NCBI GenBank assembly: GCA_965263485.1
Contig: CBDHHO010000004.1
Coordinates: 1,116,001-1,180,000, forward strand
Reading direction: 5' to 3'
Length of the DNA stretch: 64,000 nucleotides
DNA from: Haliotispira sp965263485
GTDB lineage: Bacteria > Spirochaetota > Spirochaetia > SP-2023
Below the pieces are notes generated by a model, which was not told the DNA's origin, searched no databases, and worked only from the letters and a program-made list of their open reading frames with translations. Below are positions 41,587-51,357 of this stretch, piece by piece; the stretch's first letter is position 1, and every line of letters starts with the position of its first letter. The position numbers were made by a program, and so were the translations under genes.

Positions 41587-44500
41587 ATGAATTACCGCTT
41601 AGCTTTAGATATGGGCACCAACTCACTGGGTTGGGCCGTCTGGGAACTGGGAGAACGCCTGCCGAACCTGCAGACATGTGAATTGAAAGAACTTCAGGAT
41701 GCCGGGGTGCGCATTTTTTCCGATGGCCGGGACGAAAAAGAAAATTCTCTGGCCGAGGGACGCCGCGTAGCTCGGGGTATGCGGCGCAGAAGGCGCAGGC
41801 TGAAACGCCGCAAAATCAACCTGGCACGCGAACTTTGCCGGCAGGGACTCCTGCCTCCCCATACCGACCAGGCGGCTCAACGGGAGTTTTCCCGGCAGGA
41901 TCCCTACAAATTGCGTTATCGGGCCGTCCGTGAACGGCTGGAACCTTTCGAGCTGGGCCGGGCTTTGTTCCATCTGGGACAGAGACGGGGCTACAGGAGC
42001 AACGCCCGTCTGCTGGATGAGGATGGCTCGGAGTCCACGGACTCTACGGACTCCAGGGGAGAAAAAGGAGCCAAGGCGGCGGAAGAGACGAAAAACCGGG
42101 CCCGCATCAGCGAACTGGAACGGCTGTTTGAACAATATCAGCAGCAAGATCAGAGTGGACAGTCTCTGCCGACGCTGGGCAGTTTTCTGTACCTGCGCCA
42201 CGCCAGAGAACTGACCGTACGCTTTCGTTCCCCCGACAAAGAGCGGGAGAAGGAGCACAAAAAACACGGCAAAAGGCCCCGAAGCATTTACCAGCAGGAC
42301 ATCAGTGCATTCTATCCGACTCGCGAAATGTACCAGAAAGAATTTGCCGCGATTGAGGCGAAGCAAGGTCAATGGCATCCGCTGGACTGGCAGAGCATCC
42401 GGGAAACGGTATTCTACCAGCGGCCGCTGCGCCAGCCAGAACGCGGCAAATGCTGGTATTACGAAGACCTGCCCCGCGCCTACACCGCACAGATTTCCAG
42501 TGCCCGACTGCGAATTGTGCAGGATTTACTCAACTTGCGCACAGTAGATGAAAACGGCACCGGAATTAGCTTGAACCACAGTGAATTGGATCGGCTGTAC
42601 CAAGAGATCTGCAAGGCCAAAACCATGAGTTTCAAGCAGATGCGAAAATTGCTGGGCTGGAGCGATGAGCGCAGTTTTAACCTGGAAAAGAACCGCAAGG
42701 AGCTGAAGGGCAACCCGGTAGAGGCCGAACTGTCCGGAGCAGAGTACTTTGGGGCTCTCTGGGGACGCTGGAACCTGGAGCAGCAGGATGAGATCGTGGA
42801 GCGCATGGTGCAGTTCGTCTTCCTGGACGAGCAGGGGCTGGAACGGGAAGACCAGTATCTTGCGGGGCTGGGCTTGTCGGAAGACCAGAGGCAGAACATT
42901 TTTGCCTACGCGCTGCCCAGCGGGATGAAGGGTACTCAGAGTGCCAGCGCGCAATTGCAACGGGAGTTGTTGCAACGCTTGCTGAAAGAGCGTCCCCATG
43001 ACGGCGGGGCTGTAATACAGCAGAATCTCCACCAGGAACAGCAAAAAATTTCGTCCGGCAGCTTGGAGCGGCTTCCCTATTACGGGGAGGCCCTGCCGGA
43101 ATCCTGCTATCCGGTGCTGCGGAAACCCAGTCAGAACGTGCACCCGGAAGAATTGAAGTACGGGCGCATCGGCAATCCTACCGTGCACGTGGCCCTGAAC
43201 CAGCTGCGCAAGGTGGTCAACGCCCTGGTGGATCGCTACGGCAAGCCTGCGGAAGTGGTCATCGAGCTGGGACGCGACTTGAAAAACAGCAAAAAAATGC
43301 GCAAGCAGATTGGCAGTGCCATTCAGGAAAACGAGAAGACAAACAAGAACTACAACAAGACCATAGAGTCTCTGGGCCAACGTCCCAGCCGGGAGAGGCG
43401 GCGCAAGCTGGCTCTGTTTTACGAGTTGAGCAAGGGCAATCACAATACCCTCTGTCCTTATTGCGGCGGTTCGATGAGTATGAGCCAGCTGTTTTCCAGC
43501 AACAACGAGGTGGAACTGGAGCACATCCTGCCGTATTCGCGCACCTTGGATAGTACTACGGCCAACCTGACGGTAGCCCACACGGCCTGCAATCGGGAAA
43601 AGGGCAATCGCAGCCCCTACGAGGCCTTTGCCGGTGATACGCTGCGCTGGCAGAAGATTCAGGGGGCCATTGCAAATTTGCGGGAGTCCAAACGCAGGCG
43701 CTTTACTGAGAATGCCATGAGGCTGCGCGAAGAAGATGAGCAGTTCCTGAGCCGGCAGTTGACCGACAACGCCTACATCGCCCGCAAGTCAATGCACTAC
43801 CTCAAGCTGCTCTGTCCGCAGGTCTGGGCCAACAACGGCTCGGTGACGGAACTGCTGCGCGACAGCTGGGGACTAGACTCGCTACTCTACTCCAAAGAGG
43901 AGCGCGAAGAGGGCAAGCGTAAGGGCAAAAATCGCGAAGACCATCGCCACCATGCACTGGACGCGATTGTGATCGGCATGGTGGATCGCGGTATGCTGCT
44001 GAAAATCACTAAGGCCCATATGCGCACACAAGACTTGTACTACGAACAGCAGCGCAAGGCGAAAAAGGCCATCGCCGGTGAACGGCCGGGCCTGCGTTCT
44101 GAGATCGAGGGAATACTGAATAAAATCTGTGTATCTCATAAGCCGGACCACAACAGTAATCAGCGTTTTTTTGAAGAAATGGCCTACGGCAGAATCTGGA
44201 AGGTATTGCCCCTGCAAAATGAAAAGCATTGGCTGGACAGCCTGCCGATTCTGGCCAGCCGCAAGCAGGCCGACTTTCTGCTGGACTACCTCCGGGAGCA
44301 CGCTGCGCCGGAGAAAAAGGAAGCGGCCGAGCGGGACAAGGTCTGGCAGCGACTGCAAGACTGTGCCGCCAGTACCCGCCATGTGGAGAGCCTCGGTCAC
44401 GAGTGGCCGGAGCTGCGCCAGAAGGCAGGTAAATTCTACAAGGCAAAAATTCTGGGCGAAGCAGCTGAGGCCTATGCCGCCTATGCTTTGGAACACAAGG

Positions 44501-45174
44501 CGGAAGGTAGCCCGGCCGCTCGGCTGCGCTGCTGGAAGGAGTTTTTCGTCACGACCAGGCCCCTGACCGGCGTAAAGGAAGACGATTGCAAGCCCATCGA
44601 AGAGCACAGCCACGGCCCGGCCAACGAGGCTCTGCGCGAAAAGCTGCGCGAGTCCTGGGCGGAGTACAAAGGAACGATGCCGGAGCCCAAGTGGGAGAAT
44701 TTTCTGGCAGAGTATGGGCGCTCGCACAATATCCGTGCGGTGCGCTATATACCAAAAAATCAACAGGGCATCGTGCCCCTGCCCAGTCAGCCGCATATTT
44801 ACTACGCCAACGATGGTTTTATCTACTGCGATGTCTGGGCCATTCCGCCCCAGAAAAAGGGCGGCAAGGAGACGTTTCAGGGGGAGTTTATCAGTTACTA
44901 CCAAGCGGAGAACGGCTTGGGAGGCTCACGACCCCACCCGGCGGCTCGGCGCGTGGCCCGGCTCCACAAAAAAGATCTGCTCTACAGTCAAGCTGAGGAC
45001 TGCTATTATCTGGTCCGGGGCTTCTCGGCCACGGACAATAGGCTCGATATTGCTCGGCTCTCCTTTGCAGGCAAGGGGCAGCAGTATGTTGTGATCAGTA
45101 AGATTTTTGGAGAGCGGCAATGTCGTCCGACACGGCTTGATGCCTTGGGGAGGCTCCGATGCTGGAGCAGGTAG
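41587..45174 (+). CDS. cas9: CRISPR-associated endonuclease Cas9, subtype II-C
   Basis: 1195 residues, long for II-C. RuvC-I is LALDMGTNSLGWAVWEL with Asp8; the bridge helix is strongly basic (RRVARGMRRRRRRLKRRKIN); RuvC-II is VVIELGRDLKNS with Glu560; the HNH domain runs from a CPYCGG zinc-type pair to VELEHILPYSRT with His646 and TACNREKGNRSP; RuvC-III is DHRHHALDAIVIGM with His789 and Asp792. All catalytic residues are present, so a cutting enzyme is expected. A low-complexity stretch (ESTDSTDSRGEKG) sits in the REC region near residue 150. ATG 41587 has GAGGTGGAG upstream. It overlaps cas1 by 16 bases. Confidence 0.97.
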   Translation: MNYRLALDMGTNSLGWAVWELGERLPNLQTCELKELQDAGVRIFSDGRDEKENSLAEGRRVARGMRRRRRRLKRRKINLARELCRQGLLPPHTDQAAQREFSRQDPYKLRYRAVRERLEPFELGRALFHLGQRRGYRSNARLLDEDGSESTDSTDSRGEKGAKAAEETKNRARISELERLFEQYQQQDQSGQSLPTLGSFLYLRHARELTVRFRSPDKEREKEHKKHGKRPRSIYQQDISAFYPTREMYQKEFAAIEAKQGQWHPLDWQSIRETVFYQRPLRQPERGKCWYYEDLPRAYTAQISSARLRIVQDLLNLRTVDENGTGISLNHSELDRLYQEICKAKTMSFKQMRKLLGWSDERSFNLEKNRKELKGNPVEAELSGAEYFGALWGRWNLEQQDEIVERMVQFVFLDEQGLEREDQYLAGLGLSEDQRQNIFAYALPSGMKGTQSASAQLQRELLQRLLKERPHDGGAVIQQNLHQEQQKISSGSLERLPYYGEALPESCYPVLRKPSQNVHPEELKYGRIGNPTVHVALNQLRKVVNALVDRYGKPAEVVIELGRDLKNSKKMRKQIGSAIQENEKTNKNYNKTIESLGQRPSRERRRKLALFYELSKGNHNTLCPYCGGSMSMSQLFSSNNEVELEHILPYSRTLDSTTANLTVAHTACNREKGNRSPYEAFAGDTLRWQKIQGAIANLRESKRRRFTENAMRLREEDEQFLSRQLTDNAYIARKSMHYLKLLCPQVWANNGSVTELLRDSWGLDSLLYSKEEREEGKRKGKNREDHRHHALDAIVIGMVDRGMLLKITKAHMRTQDLYYEQQRKAKKAIAGERPGLRSEIEGILNKICVSHKPDHNSNQRFFEEMAYGRIWKVLPLQNEKHWLDSLPILASRKQADFLLDYLREHAAPEKKEAAERDKVWQRLQDCAASTRHVESLGHEWPELRQKAGKFYKAKILGEAAEAYAAYALEHKAEGSPAARLRCWKEFFVTTRPLTGVKEDDCKPIEEHSHGPANEALREKLRESWAEYKGTMPEPKWENFLAEYGRSHNIRAVRYIPKNQQGIVPLPSQPHIYYANDGFIYCDVWAIPPQKKGGKETFQGEFISYYQAENGLGGSRPHPAARRVARLHKKDLLYSQAEDCYYLVRGFSATDNRLDIARLSFAGKGQQYVVISKIFGERQCRPTRLDALGRLRCWSR

Positions 45175-46145
45175 TCGAGGTGCAGAGCAGTGGGCTGTAT
45201 CTGCACCAGAATCGCGGCCACATGGAGCTGAAGGCCCCGGACGGCAGCCGTCGGCAGGTGGATATGGACGGGATCGCCGTGCTGCTGCTCTCCAGCCCGC
45301 GAGCCACTTTGAGCACGGCGTTGCTCTGCGAGCTGACCCGCCGCCAGATTCCGGTGATCGTGGTGGGATCGGACTACCTGCCGAGTGCCGTGGTGCAGCC
45401 GCTGGGACCGCTGGGATTCCACGTGCAGGGGCAGCAGCGCGTCCGGGCACAGGTGGAAATGTCGCAGCCCCGGCGCAAGCGCCTGTGGCAGAGCGTGGTG
45501 CAGGCCAAGATCCGCAATCAGGCCTGCGTGCTGGAATTGGTCGATGACCTCTCGGGGGAGGAGAATCGGAATGTGGTCATCAATGATTTATACGCCCTAG
45601 CCGAAAAGGTGCAGTCGGGGGACCGGGGTGCGTGCGAGGCGCAGGCGGCCAAGCTTTACTGGCACAGCTTGTTCGGTCCGGAATTCCGCCGCCACGGTCC
45701 GCAGGCTCCCAACAGTCTCCTCAATTATGGTTACACGGTGCTGTTGAGCTGCGTGATGCGGGCCCTGGTGGGCAGCGGCCTGCATCCAGCCCTCGGCATC
45801 CAGCATCGCAACAGTCAGAATCCGTATTGTTTGGCCAGTGACTTGATGGAAGCCTTTCGCCCCTTTGTCGATTTGCTGGTCGCTCACATGTACTACCAGT
45901 GGGAGATCGAAGATCTGAACCCCGCCGTGAAGCGGACACTGTCTCAATTGCTGCGTCTGGAATGGGGCTATGCGGGCGAGCAGAGCAGTCTGAGCCGGAA
46001 CGTGCAACGCTATGTCTGGCAATTTGCCCGCTGTGTGGAGCAGGACAAAAGCCCCAGTACCAGTGAGCTGCCGGCACCGCCGCTGCTGGGAGCCGAGATC
46101 TTGGAAAGTGTGGACGAGTTATGCGGCTTAATCCTTACAAAATAA
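45159..46145 (+). CDS. cas1: CRISPR-associated integrase Cas1 (type II)
   Basis: A 328-residue type II Cas1. It starts MLEQVVEVQSSGLYLHQNRG, with the N-terminal beta domain (DMDGIAVLLLSSPRATLSTA, RQIPVIVVGSDYLP) and a helical catalytic domain: Glu in CEAQAAKLYWHSLFG, His in ALGIQHRNSQNPYCLASDLM and the acidic EAFRPFVDLLVAH. With Cas2 it inserts new spacers. The overlaps with cas9 and cas2 show translational coupling. No csn2 or cas4 is present, which fits II-C. Confidence 0.96.
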   Translation: MLEQVVEVQSSGLYLHQNRGHMELKAPDGSRRQVDMDGIAVLLLSSPRATLSTALLCELTRRQIPVIVVGSDYLPSAVVQPLGPLGFHVQGQQRVRAQVEMSQPRRKRLWQSVVQAKIRNQACVLELVDDLSGEENRNVVINDLYALAEKVQSGDRGACEAQAAKLYWHSLFGPEFRRHGPQAPNSLLNYGYTVLLSCVMRALVGSGLHPALGIQHRNSQNPYCLASDLMEAFRPFVDLLVAHMYYQWEIEDLNPAVKRTLSQLLRLEWGYAGEQSSLSRNVQRYVWQFARCVEQDKSPSTSELPAPPLLGAEILESVDELCGLILTK

Positions 46146-46456
46146 TGTGGCTGTACTTGTTTTTCGATCTGCCGGTGGTCGAGTCCGAAGAACGACGCGA
46201 GGCGACGCAGTTCCGCAATTTTCTGCTGGACCAAGGTTTTACCATGGGTCAATTTTCGGTATACTATAAATTTGCAGGGAGTACGCAGGAGCGGGATCGC
46301 TTGGTGCGGTTGGTGGAGGGGCATCTGCCCCGAGGCGGAAAGGTCGATATACTAAGCATTACGGATAAGCAATATGGCGGAATCATTTCTTTTCGCGGGC
46401 AGCAGCGCAGGGCCCGGCACAGGACAAAAAAAGAGGATCCTTACCTGCTTTTTTGA
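46121..46456 (+). CDS. cas2: CRISPR-associated protein Cas2
   Basis: A 111-residue ferredoxin-fold subunit of the Cas1-Cas2 integrase. YKIMWLYLFFDLPVVESEE carries the conserved first strand and Asp; FTMGQFSVYYKFAGSTQERD and GGKVDILSITDKQYGGIISF follow. It overlaps the cas1 end by 25 bases. The CRISPR array starts 71 bases downstream. Confidence 0.95.
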   Translation: MRLNPYKIMWLYLFFDLPVVESEERREATQFRNFLLDQGFTMGQFSVYYKFAGSTQERDRLVRLVEGHLPRGGKVDILSITDKQYGGIISFRGQQRRARHRTKKEDPYLLF

Positions 46457-46483
46457 CCTTCTGGCGACATTTTTTGCCTCATG

Positions 46484-46526
46484 TCTGGGATCTAAGTATA
46501 ACCATTTGAAATACTTAGATCCCAGA
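46484..46526. terminator. 16-bp perfect hairpin between cas2 and the array
   Basis: TCTGGGATCTAAGTAT and ATACTTAGATCCCAGA pair completely around 11 bases and end one base before the first CRISPR repeat. It may terminate the cas operon, the convergent array transcript, or both. No strong T-run is seen. Confidence 0.6.
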
Positions 46527-46527
46527 T

Positions 46528-49500
46528 ATTAAAGCATATTAAAGAAAAGTGCGCAACTGCAACCGGTGCGGATAAGCTAAGGTCGGAGGCCGAATTAAAG
46601 CATATTAAAGAAAAGTGCGCAACTGCAACCTCGCCCGTATCTCCCGCCCGGTCGTTTGCATTAAAGCATATTAAAGAAAAGTGCGCAACTGCAACTAATC
46701 ATCATAACCGGATTGCACACCTGTGATTAAAGCATATTAAAGAAAAGTGCGCAACTGCAACATTGGCGGAATGCAGGTTCCTATTGTATTTATTAAAGCA
46801 TATTAAAGAAAAGTGCGCAACTGCAACAATCGTCGCTGTAATTTCTGACGGCGCAAAATTAAAGCATATTAAAGAAAAGTGCGCAACTGCAACCACATGA
46901 CACTCAATTTTGGAGGAAGACAAATTAAAGCATATTAAAGAAAAGTGCGCAACTGCAACTTGAGGATAATTGTTAAATCCGGTAAGAAAATTAAAGCATA
47001 TTAAAGAAAAGTGCGCAACTGCAACGATTGAGGCTTTAATTTACGGTCGCCAATTATTAAAGCATATTAAAGAAAAGTGCGCAACTGCAACGTTGTGCCC
47101 GGTGATTATTTTTCTTTGTCTATTAAAGCATATTAAAGAAAAGTGCGCAACTGCAACGTGCGGGCCGGGAAACGGAGAGCCTTGTGGGATTAAAGCATAT
47201 TAAAGAAAAGTGCGCAACTGCAACTCATGCACGTCGGATGATCCAGGGCGCAAAATTAAAGCATATTAAAGAAAAGTGCGCAACTGCAACACGGCAGATA
47301 TGGGTAAGCTGTATCCAATTATTAAAGCATATTAAAGAAAAGTGCGCAACTGCAACCAACCAGGAGAAGGAGCCCAGGCCGAAAAAATTAAAGCATATTA
47401 AAGAAAAGTGCGCAACTGCAACGACTTCCACCAATATACTCAGGCCTGTCGAATTAAAGCATATTAAAGAAAAGTGCGCAACTGCAACAATTGTCCTCGC
47501 GTTCCCAAGCCTTAGTCTATTAAAGCATATTAAAGAAAAGTGCGCAACTGCAACGTACCACAAGGAAGCTCTACGTCGTTCCTTATTAAAGCATATTAAA
47601 GAAAAGTGCGCAACTGCAACGAAATCGAAACGCGTCCTATTTGCGCGAAGATTAAAGCATATTAAAGAAAAGTGCGCAACTGCAACGTAATTCCTGGCGA
47701 CCAGCTGTCTATCGGCATTAAAGCATATTAAAGAAAAGTGCGCAACTGCAACAATTTTGGTCACGGTAATACTCCGCATAAAATTAAAGCATATTAAAGA
47801 AAAGTGCGCAACTGCAACAATCGGCGGTATATCGCGCTATGATACTAATTAAAGCATATTAAAGAAAAGTGCGCAACTGCAACTAACATCGAGACATCAA
47901 ACGCTCCCACATAATTAAAGCATATTAAAGAAAAGTGCGCAACTGCAACTCGCCACGCTGCCTCCAGGGGAGTGCGCTTATTAAAGCATATTAAAGAAAA
48001 GTGCGCAACTGCAACCGGTAGCTCATAACGGTATAGAGCGCCCGCATTAAAGCATATTAAAGAAAAGTGCGCAACTGCAACTTGAGTTCGACAGACGTTT
48101 TAAAGAGAGGCATTAAAGCATATTAAAGAAAAGTGCGCAACTGCAACGGACGTTGTTGAGGCAATACCTCAGTACGAATTAAAGCATATTAAAGAAAAGT
48201 GCGCAACTGCAACTTCGGGGCTAAACTGGCGGTAGGCATCGTGATTAAAGCATATTAAAGAAAAGTGCGCAACTGCAACATCGGTGGTTCGCAAGTTCCC
48301 ATTGTATTTATTAAAGCATATTAAAGAAAAGTGCGCAACTGCAACAGACTCATTCATAACATTAAGATGGCGCTCATTAAAGCATATTAAAGAAAAGTGC
48401 GCAACTGCAACTTAGGCTCCACGGATGGTTTTAGGCGTTCGATTAAAGCATATTAAAGAAAAGTGCGCAACTGCAACTCTTGTGCCTCAAGTGCACAACA
48501 AGATTGCATTAAAGCATATTAAAGAAAAGTGCGCAACTGCAACTCCACGACAAAATTCCATTTATCGTTATAAATTAAAGCATATTAAAGAAAAGTGCGC
48601 AACTGCAACCGCCGGACAGCGCTAGCAAGAGCATCGAGGATTAAAGCATATTAAAGAAAAGTGCGCAACTGCAACGCAAGAAGAATCGCAGGAAAATCCC
48701 CAAAAATTAAAGCATATTAAAGAAAAGTGCGCAACTGCAACGAAATCGAAACGCGTCCTATTTGCGCGAAGATTAAAGCATATTAAAGAAAAGTGCGCAA
48801 CTGCAACGTAATTCCTGGCGACCAGCTGTCTATCGGCATTAAAGCATATTAAAGAAAAGTGCGCAACTGCAACAATTTTGGTCACGGTAATACTCCGCAT
48901 AAAATTAAAGCATATTAAAGAAAAGTGCGCAACTGCAACCTCAAGATTGTCAATAATGCTGGCAAAAGAATTAAAGCATATTAAAGAAAAGTGCGCAACT
49001 GCAACGTAGGTTGTATACTAAAAACGGATACCACCATTAAAGCATATTAAAGAAAAGTGCGCAACTGCAACACTCAAGCAAATGCTAATATAGGCATAAA
49101 ATTAAAGCATATTAAAGAAAAGTGCGCAACTGCAACAGATATCGTCGTAATATTGTTGTCGGAGAATTAAAGCATATTAAAGAAAAGTGCGCAACTGCAA
49201 CTATCGCGACCAAAACTTAATCCCCCTTGTTATTAAAGCATATTAAAGAAAAGTGCGCAACTGCAACAGATATCGTCGTAATATTGTTGTCGGAGAATTA
49301 AAGCATATTAAAGAAAAGTGCGCAACTGCAACATGCTCATGTATAGCGAGCTTTCAGACCCTATTAAAGCATATTAAAGAAAAGTGCGCAACTGCAACAG
49401 CTCTCGTCTGCTAATTGGGATAAAACCAATTAAAGCATATTAAAGAAAAGTGCGCAACTGCAACAGATATCGTCGTAATATTGTTGTCGGAGAATTAAAG

Positions 49501-51357
49501 CATATTAAAGAAAAGTGCGCAACTGCAACATGCTCATGTATAGCGAGCTTTCAGACCCTATTAAAGCATATTAAAGAAAAGTGCGCAACTGCAACAGCTC
49601 TCGTCTGCTAATTGGGATAAAACCAATTAAAGCATATTAAAGAAAAGTGCGCAACTGCAACAGATATCGTCGTAATATTGTTGTCGGAGAATTAAAGCAT
49701 ATTAAAGAAAAGTGCGCAACTGCAACTATCGCGACCAAAACTTAATCCCCCTTGTTATTAAAGCATATTAAAGAAAAGTGCGCAACTGCAACAGATATCG
49801 TCGTAATATTGTTGTCGGAGAATTAAAGCATATTAAAGAAAAGTGCGCAACTGCAACATGCTCATGTATAGCGAGCTTTCAGACCCTATTAAAGCATATT
49901 AAAGAAAAGTGCGCAACTGCAACAGCTCTCGTCTGCTAATTGGGATAAAACCAATTAAAGCATATTAAAGAAAAGTGCGCAACTGCAACATGATGAGCAA
50001 ATGGGACGACTTTCTTGATATTAAAGCATATTAAAGAAAAGTGCGCAACTGCAACTAGCCTGCGGCATGGGGAATACGAGGCAGTTATTAAAGCATATTA
50101 AAGAAAAGTGCGCAACTGCAACAGATATCGTCGTAATATTGTTGTCGGAGAATTAAAGCATATTAAAGAAAAGTGCGCAACTGCAACAAAATCTCCTACA
50201 TGACTGCCGAGGAAATTATTAAAGCATATTAAAGAAAAGTGCGCAACTGCAACATAGGCGGCGTCCAGGTTCCTATTGTGTTTATTAAAGCATATTAAAG
50301 AAAAGTGCGCAACTGCAACCGATATCGCCGCAACCTAGTAGTCGGTGAAATTAAAGCATATTAAAGAAAAGTGCGCAACTGCAACGTCGGAGGAATGCAA
50401 GCTCCCATTGTTTTTATTAAAGCATATTAAAGAAAAGTGCGCAACTGCAACCATGCAGATGGATGCGAATATTGAGAAGAATTAAAGCATATTAAAGAAA
50501 AGTGCGCAACTGCAACACGACCTCTCATATTATACCTCCTTTCAAAATTAAAGCATATTAAAGAAAAGTGCGCAACTGCAACATATCAGCAATCCGGGCG
50601 CCCAAAACAATTATTAAAGCATATTAAAGAAAAGTGCGCAACTGCAACATTTCAGGTGGTCGTGACGGCAATTATAAGATTAAAGCATATTAAAGAAAAG
50701 TGCGCAACTGCAACATTTCCGGCGGCCGGGATGGCAACTATCAAATTAAAGCATATTAAAGAAAAGTGCGCAACTGCAACGGTAAGTGGTCATTATCGTA
50801 AGTAAGGGTATTAAAGCATATTAAAGAAAAGTGCGCAACTGCAACTATTGGCACGAAGTTGACGCTGCAAACCTGATTAAAGCATATTAAAGAAAAGTGC
50901 GCAACTGCAACGCGATCTTCGTGCGGCAGGTTTGTCCCCAAATTAAAGCATATTAAAGAAAAGTGCGCAACTGCAACGCTCTGGATAACGAAAATTACAG
51001 GCGCGAGATTAAAGCATATTAAAGAAAAGTGCGCAACTGCAACAAGGCCTATACGCTGCTCTTCGATGGGGAAATTAAAGCATATTAAAGAAAAGTGCGC
51101 AACTGCAACGGTTCAGCTCGTTACGTAGCTGGGTACCTCATTAAAGCATATTAAAGAAAAGTGCGCAACTGCAACAGCAGTCTGAATTAAACGACGGGCA
51201 TGGGCATTAAAGCATATTAAAGAAAAGTGCGCAACTGCAACTGCAACAGATGGAGACTATTTTTGTTTAACAAGAAATTAAAGCATATTAAAGAAAAGTG
51301 CGCAACTGCAACTTGGTCGTCGTGGTCGTCGCGTTTCAATGGATTAAAGCATATTAA
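46528..51357 (-). CRISPR. Type II-C CRISPR array: 73 full repeats, one truncated, 73 spacers
   Basis: 36-bp repeats, all seemingly identical; in crRNA sense (minus strand) they begin GTTGCAGTTGCGC and end TATGCTTTAAT. Spacers are mostly 30 bases (some 29 or 31, one 35). By hand count about 60 of 73 spacers are distinct. A three-spacer block at 47621-47782 recurs at 48742-48903, and one 29-base spacer occurs six times between 49137 and 50151. Each repeat carries TTGCGC, 17 bases and TTTAAT with a TG extension, so it may contain its own promoter as in Neisseria. The last repeat (51343-51357) keeps 15 bases and is cut by a repeat element. Confidence 0.98.

Noticed and set aside
42526..43581. Minus-strand open frame of 351 codons
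   Set aside because: Antisense shadow of cas9, where the RuvC-II and HNH-flanking sequence is unmistakable.
41587..45174. Cas9 as IscB or a nuclease-dead variant
   Set aside because: Length, bridge helix, complete RuvC and HNH catalytic residues and the cas1-cas2-array-tracrRNA context show a regular Cas9.
47225..47779. Open frame with repeated VAVAHFSLICFN units
   Set aside because: Pure translation of CRISPR repeats and spacers; the period is 66 bases, which keeps the frame open by chance.
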